Shown here: one piece after another, positions 31,987 to 41,700 of the stretch | How the letters are laid out: each line of letters opens with the position of its first letter | How positions within the stretch are numbered: the stretch's first letter is position 1 | Assembly (NCBI GenBank): GCA_035304385.1 | Contig: DATGQD010000011.1 | Span: forward strand, 44,764 to 108,763 | Direction: 5' to 3' | DNA: 64,000 nt | Source: ZC4RG29 sp035304385 | GTDB taxonomy: Bacteria > Bacteroidota > Bacteroidia > Cytophagales > Cyclobacteriaceae | The notes under the pieces: model-generated | The model's input: the letters and a program-made list of their open reading frames with translations, nothing else | The model's database searches: none | What the model was told of the DNA's origin: nothing | Made by a program: the position numbers and the translations under genes

Positions 31987-32803
31987 CGCTCATCAACACT
32001 TTTGGAAATTTGATCCCAAAAGGGACGCTTGGATAACCGACGACATGGCCGCAATCCGTCGGGACTTCTTCCCGGAAGACTTGCGGCCTCTATATGACGC
32101 TCACAATGTAGAGGGCTGTGTTGCAGTACAGGCAGACCAGTCGCCCGCAGAGAATGAGTTCCTCCTGGGCCTGGCGGAACGATACGACTGGATTAAAGGT
32201 GTAGTAGGATGGGTGGACCTGGAGGCCGATGACGTCGTGGACCAACTCGCGCGCTTGTCGGCACGGAAAAAGCTGAAAGGCCTGCGTCATATTTTGCAAG
32301 GGGAGAAGCAACGCGATTACATGTTGCGACCCAACTTCCTCCGCGGAATCGGACATCTCAAAGAGTTCGACCTCGCGTATGACATCCTGATCTATCCGGA
32401 TCAACTCCAGTTTGCTTCAACGTTCGTCGAGCGGTTTCCGCAACAGCGCTTCGTGCTGGACCATATCGCCAAACCGTTTATTCGTGATGGCAAACTTGAT
32501 CCGTGGCGTGAAGATATGAAACGGCTGGCGGCACATGAAAACGTATGGTGCAAGGTGTCGGGCATGGTAACGGAGGCGAACTGGGCGTCATGGAAGAAAG
32601 ATGATTTCAGACCTTATCTTGATACGGTCATGAGTATCTTTGGTCCGGACCGCCTGATGTTCGGCAGCGACTGGCCCGTGTGTCTTGTGGCCGCGACCTA
32701 TGGCGAGATGGTAGAGATAGTAGTCGATTACTTTGCGGCGCTCTCCGAAGATGAACAGGAAAAGATCTTCCGCAACAACGCGGTTGCCTTTTATAAACTT
32801 TAA
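31964..32803 (+). CDS. Amidohydrolase, L-fucono-1,5-lactonase-like
   Basis: The protein has about 279 residues. The start is TTG 31964 or GTG 31973, and the gene overlaps the mutarotase by 23 or 14 nt. IDAHQHFWKFDP holds the HxH metal ligands; GVVGWVDLEADD, LKGLRHILQGEK, VLDHIAKPFI and MFGSDWPVC with the late Asp follow. This is the COG3618 group that opens sugar 1,5-lactones such as L-fuconolactone and L-rhamnonolactone. Its neighbours support the fucose assignment; the substrate is not shown by sequence. Confidence 0.88.
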   Translation: MNYVQKIDAHQHFWKFDPKRDAWITDDMAAIRRDFFPEDLRPLYDAHNVEGCVAVQADQSPAENEFLLGLAERYDWIKGVVGWVDLEADDVVDQLARLSARKKLKGLRHILQGEKQRDYMLRPNFLRGIGHLKEFDLAYDILIYPDQLQFASTFVERFPQQRFVLDHIAKPFIRDGKLDPWREDMKRLAAHENVWCKVSGMVTEANWASWKKDDFRPYLDTVMSIFGPDRLMFGSDWPVCLVAATYGEMVEIVVDYFAALSEDEQEKIFRNNAVAFYKL

Positions 32804-32815
32804 CAGTTGAGAAAC

Positions 32816-33604
32816 ATGGAACTGGGGCTAAAGGACAAGGTCATTGTCGTTACCGGTGGCGCCAAGGGCATAGGCCAGGGCATTGTAAATGTACTGGCGA
32901 ATGAAGGCGCTCTTCCCGTTATCGTAGGAAGAAACGAGGCAGACAACATCAAAGCGGTGGAGGAAGTTACGAAAGCCGGCGGCCAGGCTTTCCAGGTTAC
33001 GGCCGAGCTCACCCTCCCTGAGGAGTGTGAAAGGGCGGCGCGTTCGATCCTCAATCAATTTCCCGGTGTGTATGGCCTCGTCAACAACGCCGGTGTCAAC
33101 GACGGGGTGGGTCTTGAGCGTGGCAATTATCAGGCTTTTGTGGCTTCACTTCACAAAAACCTGGTACACTATTACCTGATGGCGCATCACCTGCTGCCCG
33201 CATTGAAGGAAAGTAAGGGGGCTATTGTCAATATCGGATCAAAGACTGCCGAAACGGGGCAGGGCAATACGTCAGCCTATGCGGCGGCGAATGGGGGTCG
33301 TAATGCGCTTACTCGAGAATGGGCGGTCGAACTGTTAAAGTACGGCGTCCGCGTGAACGCCGTGATCGTAGCCGAATGCTGGACGCCCCTGTATGAGAAA
33401 TGGATTGCGACACTTCCGAATCCGAAAGAGAAACTCGAGTCGATTGTGGCCAACATTCCGCTGGAACAACGTATGACGACGGCCGAAGAGATCGCCAATG
33501 CCGTGGCGTTCCTGCTTTCGAAGGCGTCAAGCCACACTACGGGCCAGCTCATACACGTCGACGGCGGATATGTTCATCTCGACCGCGCTCTCGCCAATAC
33601 CTAA
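32816..33604 (+). CDS. SDR-family dehydrogenase, candidate L-fucose dehydrogenase
   Basis: The ATG at 32816 gives 262 residues (MELGLKDKVIVVTGGAKGIGQG). The Rossmann glycines, LVNNAGVND, IVNIGSKTAETGQGN and the C-terminal HTTGQLIHVDGGYVHL are clear. The catalytic Tyr is Tyr155 in SAYAAANGG, but position 159, where SDRs carry Lys (YxxxK), is Asn; the codon AAT is unambiguous. VNAVIVAECWTPLYEKWI is distinctive. With a mutarotase and lactonase before and a zinc dehydrogenase after, it probably oxidises a deoxy sugar. The Asn substitution could be a feature of its subgroup or reduce activity. Confidence 0.85.
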   Translation: MELGLKDKVIVVTGGAKGIGQGIVNVLANEGALPVIVGRNEADNIKAVEEVTKAGGQAFQVTAELTLPEECERAARSILNQFPGVYGLVNNAGVNDGVGLERGNYQAFVASLHKNLVHYYLMAHHLLPALKESKGAIVNIGSKTAETGQGNTSAYAAANGGRNALTREWAVELLKYGVRVNAVIVAECWTPLYEKWIATLPNPKEKLESIVANIPLEQRMTTAEEIANAVAFLLSKASSHTTGQLIHVDGGYVHLDRALANT

Positions 33605-33610
33605 AGCAGT

Positions 33611-34624
33611 ATGGAAGTATTGATCTGCGAATCACCCGGTACGCTGCACTACGGCAGGCGTCAGGCGCCTGTCGCGGGTGAAAACGAAACGCTTTTGCGA
33701 ATCAGGCGAATTGGTATTTGTGGCACCGACCTCCATGCCTTTGAGGGAACGCAGCCGTACTTCACCTATCCTCGTATTCTCGGCCACGAGCTGGCCGGCG
33801 AGGTTGTTGAAGCCAACGGCACGAGCGACTTTAAGCCGGGCGAGGTCGTGACCTTTATTCCTTATTTTAGCTGTGGCACCTGCGTTGCCTGTCGCCAGGG
33901 CAAAACAAATTGCTGTGTGAACATCAGGGTCTGCGGTGTGCATATCGATGGGGGTATGGCCGACTATCTCGTCGTACCTACCGCCAATCTGGTGGCGAGT
34001 CGTGGCATTAGTGCCGACGCACTCGCGTTGGTGGAACCCCTGGCAATAGGCGCGCACGGCATTGAACGTGCCGGTGTCAAGGCCGGCGAGCCTGTGCTCG
34101 TGATCGGCGCAGGTCCTATCGGGATGGGCACGATGCAGTTCGCACGTCTGGCAGGCGCCGAAGTGATTGCGCTCGATCTTGATGAGCGGCGACTGGGCTT
34201 TTGCCGGGAACGTCTGGGAATTCACCATACTATCGTAGCCACGGAAGATGTGCCGGCCCGGCTCCGGGAGATCACCGGCGGCGACATGCCCGCGGTGGTG
34301 ATAGACGCGACGGGAAGTTTGAAAGCCATCCAGGAAGGATTTCGGTATATGGCTCATGCGGGTCGATATGTGTTGATCGGCTTACAGAAAGGTGATATTG
34401 CCTTCAGCCACCCTGAGTTTCATAAGCGGGAGGGAACATTGATGAGCAGCCGCAATGCCACCCGGAGCGATTTCGATCGGGTCATCGGCGCCATTTCGGA
34501 AGGGAAGGTTGATCCGGAGGCCTACATCACGCACCGCGTTGCTTTCGCTGCGGCGGGGGAGGCGTTTCCATCATGGCTAGACCGCAAAACAGGGGTCATC
34601 AAAGCCATGGTGACGCGCGACTGA
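33611..34624 (+). CDS. Zinc-dependent alcohol dehydrogenase (MDR superfamily)
   Basis: The protein has 337 residues. RRIGICGTDLHAFEG and GHELAGEVVE hold the catalytic zinc ligands. SCGTCVACRQGKTNCC contains the four structural-zinc Cys. VLVIGAGPIGMGTMQFARLAGAEVIALDLDERRL is the NAD-binding Rossmann loop. In this operon it could oxidise 2-keto-3-deoxy-L-fuconate or a related intermediate. Galactitol- or threonine-dehydrogenase-like relatives look the same, so the substrate is inferred from context only. It starts 6 bp after the SDR gene. Confidence 0.88.
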   Translation: MEVLICESPGTLHYGRRQAPVAGENETLLRIRRIGICGTDLHAFEGTQPYFTYPRILGHELAGEVVEANGTSDFKPGEVVTFIPYFSCGTCVACRQGKTNCCVNIRVCGVHIDGGMADYLVVPTANLVASRGISADALALVEPLAIGAHGIERAGVKAGEPVLVIGAGPIGMGTMQFARLAGAEVIALDLDERRLGFCRERLGIHHTIVATEDVPARLREITGGDMPAVVIDATGSLKAIQEGFRYMAHAGRYVLIGLQKGDIAFSHPEFHKREGTLMSSRNATRSDFDRVIGAISEGKVDPEAYITHRVAFAAAGEAFPSWLDRKTGVIKAMVTRD

Positions 34625-35053
34625 TCAGCTTTTCATTTCGTTGTCTTCCTTGAAGAAGTCGTTCACGATACCCTTAAGGAGCTCCATCGTGACAGGTTTC
34701 TGAAAATAGTCTACCACCTCGGGTGTGGCCTTGGCGCGCTTGATGTCGTTGGGGTGGTCGGATGAACTGATCACGTAGATCTCCATTTTCTTTGGCAACG
34801 TATGCTTCAGTTTCTGGAATTCGGCGAGAAACCCCCAACCGTCAATACCCGGCATGTAAATGTCGAGCAGGATTATGTCGGGAAGATTTTCTGACGACTT
34901 TTTGTAATTGAGGAGATAGTCGATAGCGCCTTGCGCGTTGTTGTATATAGTAATGATGCTGGCGACCTCTCCCAACTCCGCCAGACGTTTTATGTAGAAC
35001 GATGACATCGGGTCATCGTCGATGATACACAGGTTAGAGATTTTCCTAGACAT
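34625..35053 (-). CDS. Single-domain response regulator
   Basis: The ATG at 35053 (MSRKISNLCIIDDDPMSSFY) gives 142 residues; the longer frame adds 42 residues of non-family sequence. One receiver domain covers the whole protein: the acidic pocket DDD near residue 12, the phosphorylated Asp in DIILLDIYMPGIDGW, Ser in VISSSD and Lys in FQKPV. No output domain is present, so it acts by protein contact with a kinase or phosphotransfer partner encoded elsewhere. It ends exactly at the stop of the convergent zinc dehydrogenase gene. The 226-bp spacer 35054-35279 holds no gene. Confidence 0.9.
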   Translation of the reverse strand: MSRKISNLCIIDDDPMSSFYIKRLAELGEVASIITIYNNAQGAIDYLLNYKKSSENLPDIILLDIYMPGIDGWGFLAEFQKLKHTLPKKMEIYVISSSDHPNDIKRAKATPEVVDYFQKPVTMELLKGIVNDFFKEDNEMKS

Positions 35054-35279
35054 GACCACCAAACGCAGTGACAATCTATCAGTTATTAGTGCGCTACGCA
35101 ATACGGCCAGCTTTGGCATGTAAGAAAGAAATACAATACGTTTTTTTTGGACCCCGATGATCGGTGGAATCGCGCACATCCGGTAAGACGACGCCCTACA
35201 CGGGATGTGCAGGGCATGAAAAAAATTATTTACGACTGTATGGTTCGGCGAAAAATCTCCTCAAAACCGTCAACTTCTA

Positions 35280-35606
35280 TTATTCACTCACGACCTTCAG
35301 GCCCACAATCGAGCCGATAAGAAGGCAAAGGAAAAATAATCTCCAAAAGTCGGTGGGCTCGCGAAAGATCAGGATACCTACCGCTGCGGTGCCAGCCGCC
35401 CCGATACCCGTCCAGACCGCGTAGGCTGTACCCATGGGAATGGTTTGAACCGCCCGGGACAACAACCACATACTAAGGGTGAGGCTCACCACAAAGCCCG
35501 CCCACCAGAGGTTGGCGGCAGTGCCCGCACTTTCCTTCGCCTTGCTCATACAGGTAGTGAAGCCGACTTCAAAAAGTCCGGCAATGATCAACGTTAACCA
35601 ATTCAT
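35280..35606 (-). CDS. SMR-family efflux protein, SugE/Gdx-like (guanidinium exporter type)
   Basis: The ATG at 35606 gives 108 residues with four helices. MNWLTLIIAGLFEVGFTTCMSK contains the essential membrane Glu (GLFEVGF). The second half has WLLSRAVQTIPMGTAYAVWTGIGAAGTA, the SugE/Gdx signature rather than EmrE. Such proteins exchange guanidinium ion for protons. No guanidine riboswitch motif was seen upstream. It is divergent from the ChbG-type gene. Confidence 0.9.
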   Translation of the reverse strand: MNWLTLIIAGLFEVGFTTCMSKAKESAGTAANLWWAGFVVSLTLSMWLLSRAVQTIPMGTAYAVWTGIGAAGTAAVGILIFREPTDFWRLFFLCLLIGSIVGLKVVSE

Positions 35607-35741
35607 AGGGTTGCAATCATGAGAATTCAGTTGCGGCAAAGGTACATACTCGTCGGGAAAGGGGAGAAGTTCGTTTTTGCAGGCAAGTTCAGGATGCCTG
35701 CTGGGGCGGAGTGCGTATTTTGGATGCAGTAAACAGAAATT

Positions 35742-36614
35742 ATGATCATGAAACGGCTATTGGCTATCTCCTTCCTGTCGTCTGCCGCGGTTTTTTCCTG
35801 CGCCCAGTCGTCAGATCCTCCACGCTTGATTGTCAGGGGCGACGACATGGGATATTCCCATTCGGGCAACGAGGCGTTGATCCGCTGTTCCCGTGAGGGG
35901 ATCCAAACATCTATCGAGGTGCTCGTACCCTCTCCGTGGTTCCCGGAAGCTGTACGGTTACTGGAGGAAAATCCGGACATCGATGTGGGCATTCACCTGA
36001 CGTTGACCAGCGAATGGGACAATATGAAATGGCGGCCCGTGTCGTGGTCGCCGGGGCTCACCGACGAGGACGGATACTTTTATCCCTTCATCTGGCCGAA
36101 CAAAAACTATCCCGGCCGGGCACTCCTGGAAAACGAGTGGACGCTGGAAGAAATAGAAAGGGAGTTTCGCGCGCAGATCGAGTTGGCGCTACGCAAGATC
36201 CCTCGGATTAGTCACGTTTCAGGCCACATGGGCTGCACCAACCTGAACGATGACGTCAGGGCCCTCGTGGAGCGGCTCACCAGGGAGTATAATATAGATG
36301 TAGACCTGGCCGCCGCGGGTGTGGAACGCGCCCGGTATGACGGCGATCATACTACCTCGGCGGAAAAAAAGGAGAGCTTCATGAATATGCTCCGCAAGCT
36401 TGAGCGGGGCAAGACGTACATGTTTGTAGAGCATCCGGGCCTGGATAATGAAGAGCTACGGGCTATCTCACACATCGGCTACGAGGATGTCGCCGCCGAT
36501 AGACAGGGGGTCACGGATATGTGGACCGACCCCGACGTGAAAGCACTCGTCAAGTCGCTGGGGATCCAGCTGGTGAGTTACAAAGAGGTCGCGCAAACAG
36601 GTAGCAAAAAGTGA
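35742..36614 (+). CDS. ChbG/YdjC-family polysaccharide deacetylase, lipoprotein
   Basis: The protein has 290 residues (a second ATG at 35748 gives 288). The signal ends at the lipobox VFSCAQ. LIVRGDDMGYSHSGNEA carries the metal-binding Asp pair, DVGIHLTLTSEWD a His, and HVSGHMGCTN another His, all hallmarks of YdjC-like deacetylases. FVEHPGLDN is the C-terminal conserved part. E. coli ChbG deacetylates chitooligosaccharides in the cytosol; this one is exported, so a periplasmic acetylated sugar or cell-wall substrate is more likely. It stands alone before the SusCD locus. Confidence 0.88.
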   Translation: MIMKRLLAISFLSSAAVFSCAQSSDPPRLIVRGDDMGYSHSGNEALIRCSREGIQTSIEVLVPSPWFPEAVRLLEENPDIDVGIHLTLTSEWDNMKWRPVSWSPGLTDEDGYFYPFIWPNKNYPGRALLENEWTLEEIEREFRAQIELALRKIPRISHVSGHMGCTNLNDDVRALVERLTREYNIDVDLAAAGVERARYDGDHTTSAEKKESFMNMLRKLERGKTYMFVEHPGLDNEELRAISHIGYEDVAADRQGVTDMWTDPDVKALVKSLGIQLVSYKEVAQTGSKK

Positions 36615-36631
36615 TTAATCTATTCTTGTCT

Positions 36632-36728
36632 ACACATTCACATCAACTCGGGTGTCCTGTACCATGCTGTGGTAGAAAAGCCGTTTACGCTTGAATGTGT
36701 TGACTTACTTTTCTAATTATGTATACAT
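36632..36728. promoter_or_regulatory. Palindromic sites upstream of the ECF sigma gene
   Basis: ACACATTCA (36632-36640) and TGAATGTGT (36692-36700) are perfect inverted arms 51 bp apart, and ATGTATACAT (36719-36728) is a 10-bp palindrome 16 bp before the sigma factor ATG. Between them TACTTTTC (36706-36713) is a one-mismatch -7 box. These could be regulator sites. Low confidence. Confidence 0.25.
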
Positions 36729-36744
36729 TAATTAAGGTTTTCTG

Positions 36745-37302
36745 ATGACGGATTGCAGTGACAGCGCGCTGTGGAGTGGACTAAAGAAGGGGGACCGGAA
36801 TGCCTTTTCGATGCTCTATCAGCGTTATGTCGGCCTGCTTTACAACTACGCATCGCGGATTTGCAAGGACCGCGACCGGATTCAGGATTGTATCCAGGAC
36901 GTGTTCGTCGCGCTCTGGAAATACCGGAAAAATCTCGCCGCGACTACTTCGGTGAAATACTACCTGTATCGAGCCCTGCGCAGCCGGATATTCAAGACGT
37001 CGGCGGCGTCCGAATGGAATGTGCAGGATGGCGTGCGCTGGGATGACATGGAGAATTTGATCGACCTGTCGCCGGAAGAGGAATTGATGTCTATTGAGTC
37101 CGGCGACGAACGAACGCGCAGGCTGAAGAAGTACTTGCACAACCTTTCACCCAGGCAGTACGAAGCGATCATGCTGCGCTTTTACGACGAATTCAGCTAC
37201 GAGGAGATCGCTCAAATTATGGGGGCCAACCCACAGTCGGTGCGTAATCTCGTTACCCGCGGCCTTCTTCAATTGCGCCAGTACGCCCAGTTTCTGGCCT
37301 AG
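36745..37302 (+). CDS. ECF-type RNA polymerase sigma factor (SusCD-associated)
   Basis: The protein has 185 residues. Region 2 is GDRNAFSMLYQRYVGLLYNYASRICKDRDRIQDCIQDVFVALW. Region 4 is LSPRQYEAIMLRFYDEFSYEEIAQIMGANPQSVRNLVTRGLLQLR, a helix-turn-helix for -35 recognition. It is followed by fecR, susC and susD on the same strand, the standard trans-envelope signalling arrangement in which substrate binding by the SusC N-terminal domain releases the sigma factor. It would transcribe the SusCD genes. Confidence 0.94.
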   Translation: MTDCSDSALWSGLKKGDRNAFSMLYQRYVGLLYNYASRICKDRDRIQDCIQDVFVALWKYRKNLAATTSVKYYLYRALRSRIFKTSAASEWNVQDGVRWDDMENLIDLSPEEELMSIESGDERTRRLKKYLHNLSPRQYEAIMLRFYDEFSYEEIAQIMGANPQSVRNLVTRGLLQLRQYAQFLA

Positions 37303-37411
37303 TAATCCCGCTTTTCCTGCCCTTTTTTGCCTGATTGTGCCCTTCCTGGAAAAATAATTGGCTTGAGGTGAGTTAAAACGCCGTCACCCCGCCTTTTAGT
37401 AGTGCATTCGA

Positions 37412-37428
37412 TTGAAATGGCATTTCAA
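37412..37428. promoter_or_regulatory. Inverted repeat TTGAAATG-G-CATTTCAA at the fecR start
   Basis: Perfect 8-bp arms with a one-base centre cover the bases immediately before and including the A of the fecR ATG (37428). As DNA it is an operator-like palindrome; as RNA the single-base centre makes a hairpin unlikely without opening pairs. Confidence 0.4.
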
Positions 37429-38519
37429 TGAAACACTACGCGGATTTTGACGCTGGCGACCTGGCCCAGGATGAGTTATTCGTCCGTTGGGTAAAGAATC
37501 CTACTCCGGAACTTGAAAGCCAGTGGGCCGCCTGGCTGTCTGAGCATCCCGAAAAGGCGGAAGAAGTGGATGAGGCGCGACGCATGATCCTCGCGGTGCT
37601 ATCCGAACCGGAACACTTTCCCTCCCAGTACGAAAAAGATTTGATGTGGAATCGGGTTCAGCATGAAATCTGGCTTGAGGGAAGACCATCCGTGTGGCAC
37701 AGTAACCTGCTCCGAATAGCGGCGTTGCTCTTGCTCAGCGGAGGCCTCAGCTATTTCGCATACCTGTATTCACAAAAGGTCGACATCACCACCCAAAGCA
37801 CGCAAGCCGGTACGTCGATTCCGGAGTACTCAGAGCGTGTCAACAACGGGGCTTATCCGTTGAAGATGATCCTGAGCGATGGAAGTTCCATCGTGCTTCA
37901 GCCGAACAGTTCACTTCGCTACCCCCAGTCCTTTGGTTCTGACAACCGGCAGGTTTTCCTGGAGGGCGAAGCCTTATTCGATATCGCCCGCGATCCACAC
38001 AGACCGTTCCTGGTGTACGCCAATGAATTGGTTACCCGCGTGCTGGGTACGAGCTTCTCGGTAAGAGCGTATGATAATGAGCCCAACGTCATCGTAGAGG
38101 TACGTTCCGGAAAAGTTTCCGTCTTCGCCCAGCCGACAGATGAGGACACAAAGAAACCGGACAGTCCCCGACGCGAGGGCCTTGTCTTGTCACCCAATCA
38201 GCAAGCGGTGTATTCGCGTGAAGATGCGCGGCTGACTAAATCGTTGTTTGATAACCCCAGCCTGCTCATACCTGAAGAGGAGCAAAGGAGTTTCGAGTTT
38301 GTCGACGCGAGGATGCGGGACGTCTTTGGAGCGCTGGAGAAGGCCTACGGTGTCGAGATTGTATATGATGAGGAGATTATGCAGGGATGTTACCTCAATG
38401 CCTCACTTACCGATGAGTCGTTGCAGGTGAAGTTGTCGCTTATCTGCAAAGCGGTGAACGCGACGTATGAAATTATGGACACCCACATTATAGTATATGG
38501 TAGCGGGTGCACGGAATGA
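37428..38519 (+). CDS. FecR-family anti-sigma factor
   Basis: The protein has 363 residues. The cytosolic N-terminal DUF4880-like part is FVRWVKNPTPELESQWAAWLSEHPEKAEEVDEARRM. One membrane helix (about 90-108, LRIAALLLLSGGLSYFAYLY) follows, then the periplasmic FecR domain: LKMILSDGSSIVLQPNSSLRYPQSFG, RQVFLEGEALFDIARDPHRPFLVY, TRVLGTSFSVRAYDN and VRSGKVSVF. The C-terminal DUF4974 part ends with a short STN-like fold (EKAYGVEIVYDEEIM). It holds the upstream ECF sigma factor until SusC signals. No gap or frameshift is seen. Confidence 0.94.
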   Translation: MKHYADFDAGDLAQDELFVRWVKNPTPELESQWAAWLSEHPEKAEEVDEARRMILAVLSEPEHFPSQYEKDLMWNRVQHEIWLEGRPSVWHSNLLRIAALLLLSGGLSYFAYLYSQKVDITTQSTQAGTSIPEYSERVNNGAYPLKMILSDGSSIVLQPNSSLRYPQSFGSDNRQVFLEGEALFDIARDPHRPFLVYANELVTRVLGTSFSVRAYDNEPNVIVEVRSGKVSVFAQPTDEDTKKPDSPRREGLVLSPNQQAVYSREDARLTKSLFDNPSLLIPEEEQRSFEFVDARMRDVFGALEKAYGVEIVYDEEIMQGCYLNASLTDESLQVKLSLICKAVNATYEIMDTHIIVYGSGCTE

Positions 38520-38622
38520 ATCAACTACAAATAACCCAACTGAAACCAACGAACACAAGATGACCTAAACCAATTTAAAAAAAGAGAATCGGCGACAAGG
38601 ACCGCCGCCGACTCTGCAAAAT

Positions 38623-38665
38623 GCTCCACGCGTGCCCATCCGGCCAGGGATGGGGGGAGCGTTTT
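38623..38665 (+). terminator. Terminator-like nested hairpin between fecR and susC
   Basis: GCTCC (38623-38627) pairs with GGAGC (38656-38660), and inside CCCATCC (38635-38641) pairs with GGATGGG (38648-38654). TTTT follows at 38662. A weak intrinsic terminator or a leader structure separates the sigma/anti-sigma genes from susC and may explain differential expression. Confidence 0.45.
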
Positions 38666-38702
38666 CCTTAACGTAAACCTTTAAGAAAAACCTAGTAAAA
38701 GT

Positions 38703-41700
38703 ATGCAAAAACTGCTACAAGTACCGACTTGGGCGTACATTATGAAGGTTTCTCTCGCGCAAATTCTGCTGGCAGGCCTCTTCCTGAGCTTCGCATACGC
38801 CCACGACGGCGAAGCACAGAGCGTCCTGGATAGCAAGATTAGCATTCAGCTGGAGAACACCTCGATACGTTCGGCTCTGTCCCGAATTGAGAAACTAACG
38901 GACGCCCGATTTCTTTATCATTCGCAACTGGTTTCTTCTCGCGAGAAGATCACCCTCCACGAAGAAAATGCACCCCTCTCTGAAGTACTCGATAAGATCC
39001 TGACGCCGCTCGAAATAGGATACGAGGTGTCGGGTAATCAGATTGTACTCGTTAAGCTCCGCCAGTCGCACCTTCAGTTCGACGGCCCTGCGGCGCCCGG
39101 CAGCGAAATGTACGAGCCGATATTAATCGGTGTACGTGGTCGCATCGTCGACAGCAACGGGAATACGTTGCCCGGTGTAAATATTGTCGAGAAGGGCACA
39201 ACTAACGGTACGACATCCGATGCCAATGGCGAGTACAGCATAAACGTTGCCGACGAGAATTCGATTCTGGTCTTCAGCTTCATCGGCTATGCCCCGCAGG
39301 AAATCCGTGTGGGGACGAGCACGACTATTGATGTCACGATGTTGGACGACGTCATGAGTCTGAGTGAAGTTGTGGTCATCGGTTACGGTGAACGTGACAA
39401 GAAGGATGTGACGGGCGCTATTTCTTCGATGAGCTCGGAGGAAATTTCAAAAAGTCTTTCCATGACGCCTGAAATGGCAATGCAGGGTCGGATGGCCGGC
39501 GTGTTTGTGTCGACACCCAGTGGTAACCCTCTTGCCCGCCCGAATATACAAATACGCGGTGTTGCCACATGGGGATACGATGACCCGCTTTACGTTATCG
39601 ACGGCATTCCGATATATGAAGTTGCAGCAAGCGATCCTAACGCGGGTTCTCAGGACATCCGGTCCCCGGTGAATTTCATGACGGCCATCAACCCTCACGA
39701 CATCGAATCGATTTCCGTTTTGAAAGACGCATCGGCAGCGGCCATTTATGGCATGCGGGCGTCGAACGGTGTGATCCTGATCACGACCAAAAAGGGTAAG
39801 TCAGGCGCACCCAGAGTTGAGTTCAACGCGCAACGCGGAGTGCAAAATGTGGTCGAGACGTTCGATGTGCTGAATTCGGCCGACTACGCCGCGTTGTACC
39901 GCGAAGTTTATGCGAACAACCCGGCTGCCACCATGCCGTCGGTTTTCGATCCGAACAGCCCCGATTTTCTCGGCAACAGCCCGACGTACGATTGGCAAAA
40001 GGCGCTCCTGAACAGGGATGCCATTGTTGAAGACTACAGCATACGGGTTTCGGGCGGCAGTGAGTCGACCACGTACTACGTATCTGCAGGCTACGGCCGA
40101 ACCGAAGGAACGCTGATAGAGAACTACCTTGAGCGACTGTCGGTTGCTTCGAATCTCACCAGTAAGATTTCCAGCGTGATTGAAACGGGGATGAACGTCA
40201 AGTTAAGCGTCAATAAAGCACTTGACAATACGGGCGCCGACCTGGGGTATGTGTCCCGGACGCCACCCTGGCAACCGATTTACGATCCGTCTGATCCGAC
40301 AGGCTTTGCGCCGGCAGTAAGTTGGGAGTTCGAGCCGAACCCGGATTTCGACCCGAACCTGGTCAACCCCGGCCCATCCCAAATCGCTATTGGCGATCCG
40401 GTGTTTCTCTACGGCCCCCATACATACGGGAACGTGTTCGGTTCTCAGGCGACTTCAGACAGGACATTCGACCTGTTCCGCACTATGGGCAATGTATACC
40501 TTCAGGTCGAGCCGATCACGGGCTTGAAGATCAAGGGAACCGTATCTGCGGACTACCATTTCGTCCTTCGCAAAACCTGGGAGGAGTATTCCGGCTGGAG
40601 GTTTTCCCAAACGCCCGGTAACCCGTACAACGGGCACGATGGAACGGCCAAGGGCTCGTACGGCGAACGCCAAAGCCGCAACCTTAACCTTGTAAAGGAA
40701 TTCACCATCAATTACAACCGGAGTTTCGGCGATCATAATATTGACGTTTTGCTGAACGCAATGGACCAGGAAAGTACCTGGAGATATACCGACGCCAGTT
40801 CGGGTCAGATCAACTATCTGGATCCCAACTTCCGCAATGTCGGTAACAACCCTCCCTTTAACGGAACGTTCACCGGAAGGAGACCGGAGAGAATGCAGGG
40901 ATACCTGGGTCGTATAAGTTATAAGTTCCAGGATCGCTATTACTTTGATGCGACGATCCGTCGTGACGGCGCCTCGCTCTTTGCGCCTGATTACCGATGG
41001 GGGAACTTCCCTTCATTTGCCGCGGGCTGGCGTATCAGTTCCATGCCCTTCTTCCAGGCAATGAATGCTACTTTCATTTCCGACATAAAGATACGCGGGG
41101 GATGGGGTGAACTCGGAAACAAGAGTGTGACAAACGGCTTTGCTTACCTGTCTGGCGTTAGCGGTACACCCGACTATGCGCTCGGTTCCGGCAACGGCAA
41201 CCCTTACGGTACACAGTATGTCGCAACCAGCCTTCCCAACTTCCCGAACTTTGAGTTGACCTGGGAACGGGTGCGTACGACGAACATTGGCTTTGATGCC
41301 GTATTGTTTGATAATCACGTAACCCTTACAGCAGAGTATTACAACCGGTTTACAGAGGGCCTGATCCAGTCGGTGAGCTTGCCGCCAAGCTCCGGTATTG
41401 AGGTAGCGACGGATCTGAACATTGGCAACATGCGCAACAACGGCGTTGAGGTGCAGGTCGGTTATAACAATACGTTTGGCCGGCTCGGCTTTAACGTGTC
41501 GGGTAACCTGACAACCGTCAAGAACAGGGTGGTCAGCCTCTATAAAGGAACGCCGTTTGGCGGTGAAGGCGGTCGCATTCAGGAGGGATACCCTATGGCT
41601 TACTTGTGGGGTTGGAAAACCGGTGGTGTATTCCAGAACGACCAGGAGATTGCGGAGTGGAAATCACAGTACGAGGATGGCGTAGGGGCCAACAATCAGG

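Noticed and set aside
35607..35741. Guanidine riboswitch in front of the SugE-like gene
   Set aside because: Neither the paired ACGR-loop hairpins of the mini-ykkC type nor other guanidine aptamer features were seen.
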